Below, piece by piece: positions 63,316 through 64,000 of a DNA stretch of 64,000 nucleotides. The stretch is taken from NCBI RefSeq assembly GCF_001457035.1, contig NZ_KQ758617.1, positions 992,001 through 1,056,000 of the forward strand, written 5' to 3'. The translations under genes and the position numbers were made by a program. The stretch's first letter is position 1, and each line of letters begins with the position of its first letter. Source of the stretch: Fictibacillus enclensis (GTDB lineage Bacteria; Bacillota; Bacilli; Bacillales; Fictibacillaceae). A model generated the notes under the pieces. The model ran no database searches. It was not told where the DNA came from and saw nothing but the letters and a program-made list of their open reading frames with translations.

Positions 63316-64000
63316 ATGAATTACAAAGACACATTATTGATGCCAAAAACGGAATTTCCGATGCGGGGTAACCTGCCTCAAAGGGAGCCGCAGGTACAAG
63401 AGAAGTGGGAAGAACTGAACATCTACCAAAAGGTTCAGGAACATACAAAAGGGCGTCCTTCGTTTATTCTTCATGACGGACCTCCATATGCAAACGGCGA
63501 TATCCACGTTGGCCATGCGGAAAATAAAATCTTAAAGGACATCATCGTCCGCTACAAATCAATGAATGGATATAATGCACCTTATGTTCCGGGCTGGGAT
63601 ACTCATGGACTTCCGATTGAAACGGCTTTAACCAAAAGCGGTAAAGTCAAAAGGAAAGAAATGTCGGTAGCGGAGTTCCGCAAAAAATGTGAGGAGTATG
63701 CTCTGACACAAGTTGACCGCCAGCGCGGGCAGTTTAAACGCCTTGGCGTGCGCGGTGATTGGGAAAACCCGTATATCACACTGAACAAAGCCTATGAAGC
63801 CCGCCAGATCGAGGTTTTTGGCGAGATGGTAAAGAGAGGATTTATCTACAAAGGCTTAAAACCGGTGTATTGGTCACCATCCTCAGAGTCTGCTTTGGCT
63901 GAAGCTGAGATCGAATATTACGACAAACGGTCTGCCTCCATTTATGTTGCATTTCCGGTAAAAGACGGCAAAGGCGTACTGGATCAGGATGTGAGCATCG
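63316..64000 (+). CDS. ileS: Isoleucyl-tRNA synthetase, N-terminal part (3' end outside window)
   Basis: The first 228 codons of a class I synthetase charging tRNA-Ile; the gene runs past the right edge, where the full protein is about 920 residues. The N-terminus [20 protein letters not shown] is the bacterial IleS type, and the ATP-binding HIGH motif appears as HVGH in [22 protein letters not shown] 63316 is six bases after AGGAGG; an in-frame ATG at 63310 touches the ribosome site and is rejected. Expression is under the T-box upstream. Confidence 0.97.
   Translation, partial: MNYKDTLLMPKTEFPMRGNLPQREPQVQEKWEELNIYQKVQEHTKGRPSFILHDGPPYANGDIHVGHAENKILKDIIVRYKSMNGYNAPYVPGWDTHGLPIETALTKSGKVKRKEMSVAEFRKKCEEYALTQVDRQRGQFKRLGVRGDWENPYITLNKAYEARQIEVFGEMVKRGFIYKGLKPVYWSPSSESALAEAEIEYYDKRSASIYVAFPVKDGKGVLDQDVSI

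Overview
The window is a chromosomal segment of an endospore-forming Firmicute of the Bacillaceae. Gene order follows the Bacillus subtilis ylaK-ylaL-ylaN-ftsW-pycA-cta-ylb-dcw-sigE-sigG-ylm-divIVA-ileS stretch almost gene for gene. Sporulation genes (spoVD, spoVE, spoIIGA, sigE, sigG, gerR, ylbJ, the csfG RNA), a diaminopimelate-type MurE, bacillithiol synthesis (bshC) and a caa3 oxidase all fit. I cannot fix the genus. No phage, IS element, CRISPR array, rRNA or tRNA gene was seen.

Layout. 1-6.3 kb: end of the PhoH-family gene ylaK, ylaL, ylaN, ftsW and pyruvate carboxylase pycA. 6.6-12.6 kb: heme O synthase and caa3 oxidase genes ctaB-ctaC-ctaD-ctaE-ctaF-ctaG; ctaA, normally divergent from ctaB, is absent. 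12.6-36 kb: the ylb region, with conserved genes ylbA-ylbP, rsmD, coaD, tmcAL and rpmF, interspersed with lineage-specific genes (GNAT plus nucleotidyltransferase, hotdog thioesterase, ATP-grasp protein, two small uncharacterised proteins, an enoyl-CoA hydratase and a three-gene acyl-CoA carboxylase), ending with a ketopantoate reductase and bshC. 36-56 kb: the division and cell wall cluster mraZ-rsmH-ftsL-pbpB-spoVD-murE-murF-mraY-murD-spoVE-murG-murB-divIB-ylxW-ylxX-sbp-ftsA-ftsZ. 56-59 kb: spoIIGA-sigE-sigG. 59-64 kb: ylmC-ylmD-ylmE-sepF-ylmG-ylmH-divIVA and a T-box-controlled ileS, cut by the window edge.

How it works together. The dcw genes make lipid II (MurE, MurF, MraY, MurD, MurG, MurB) and build the division machine (FtsZ, FtsA, SepF, FtsL, DivIB, PBP2B, FtsW, DivIVA). 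SpoVD and SpoVE are the sporulation counterparts of PBP2B and FtsW. SpoIIGA processes pro-SigE in the mother cell, and SigG acts in the forespore, where it probably drives csfG. Most transcription is rightward. Leftward genes (ylaL, ylbA, thioesterase, ATP-grasp, two small genes, ylbJ, tmcAL, ylbP) usually meet their neighbours at bidirectional terminators.

I found no convincing new multi-gene system. The most interesting signals are non-coding: a five-copy 41-bp tandem repeat grown from the 3' end of ylbA; the csfG RNA with a clear SigG-type promoter; interleaved inverted repeats between ctaB and ctaC; a palindrome plus direct repeat upstream of the ctaB promoter; a FadR-like operator inside the acyl-CoA carboxylase operon; helically phased repeats upstream of mraZ; and a promoter-hairpin leader before divIB.
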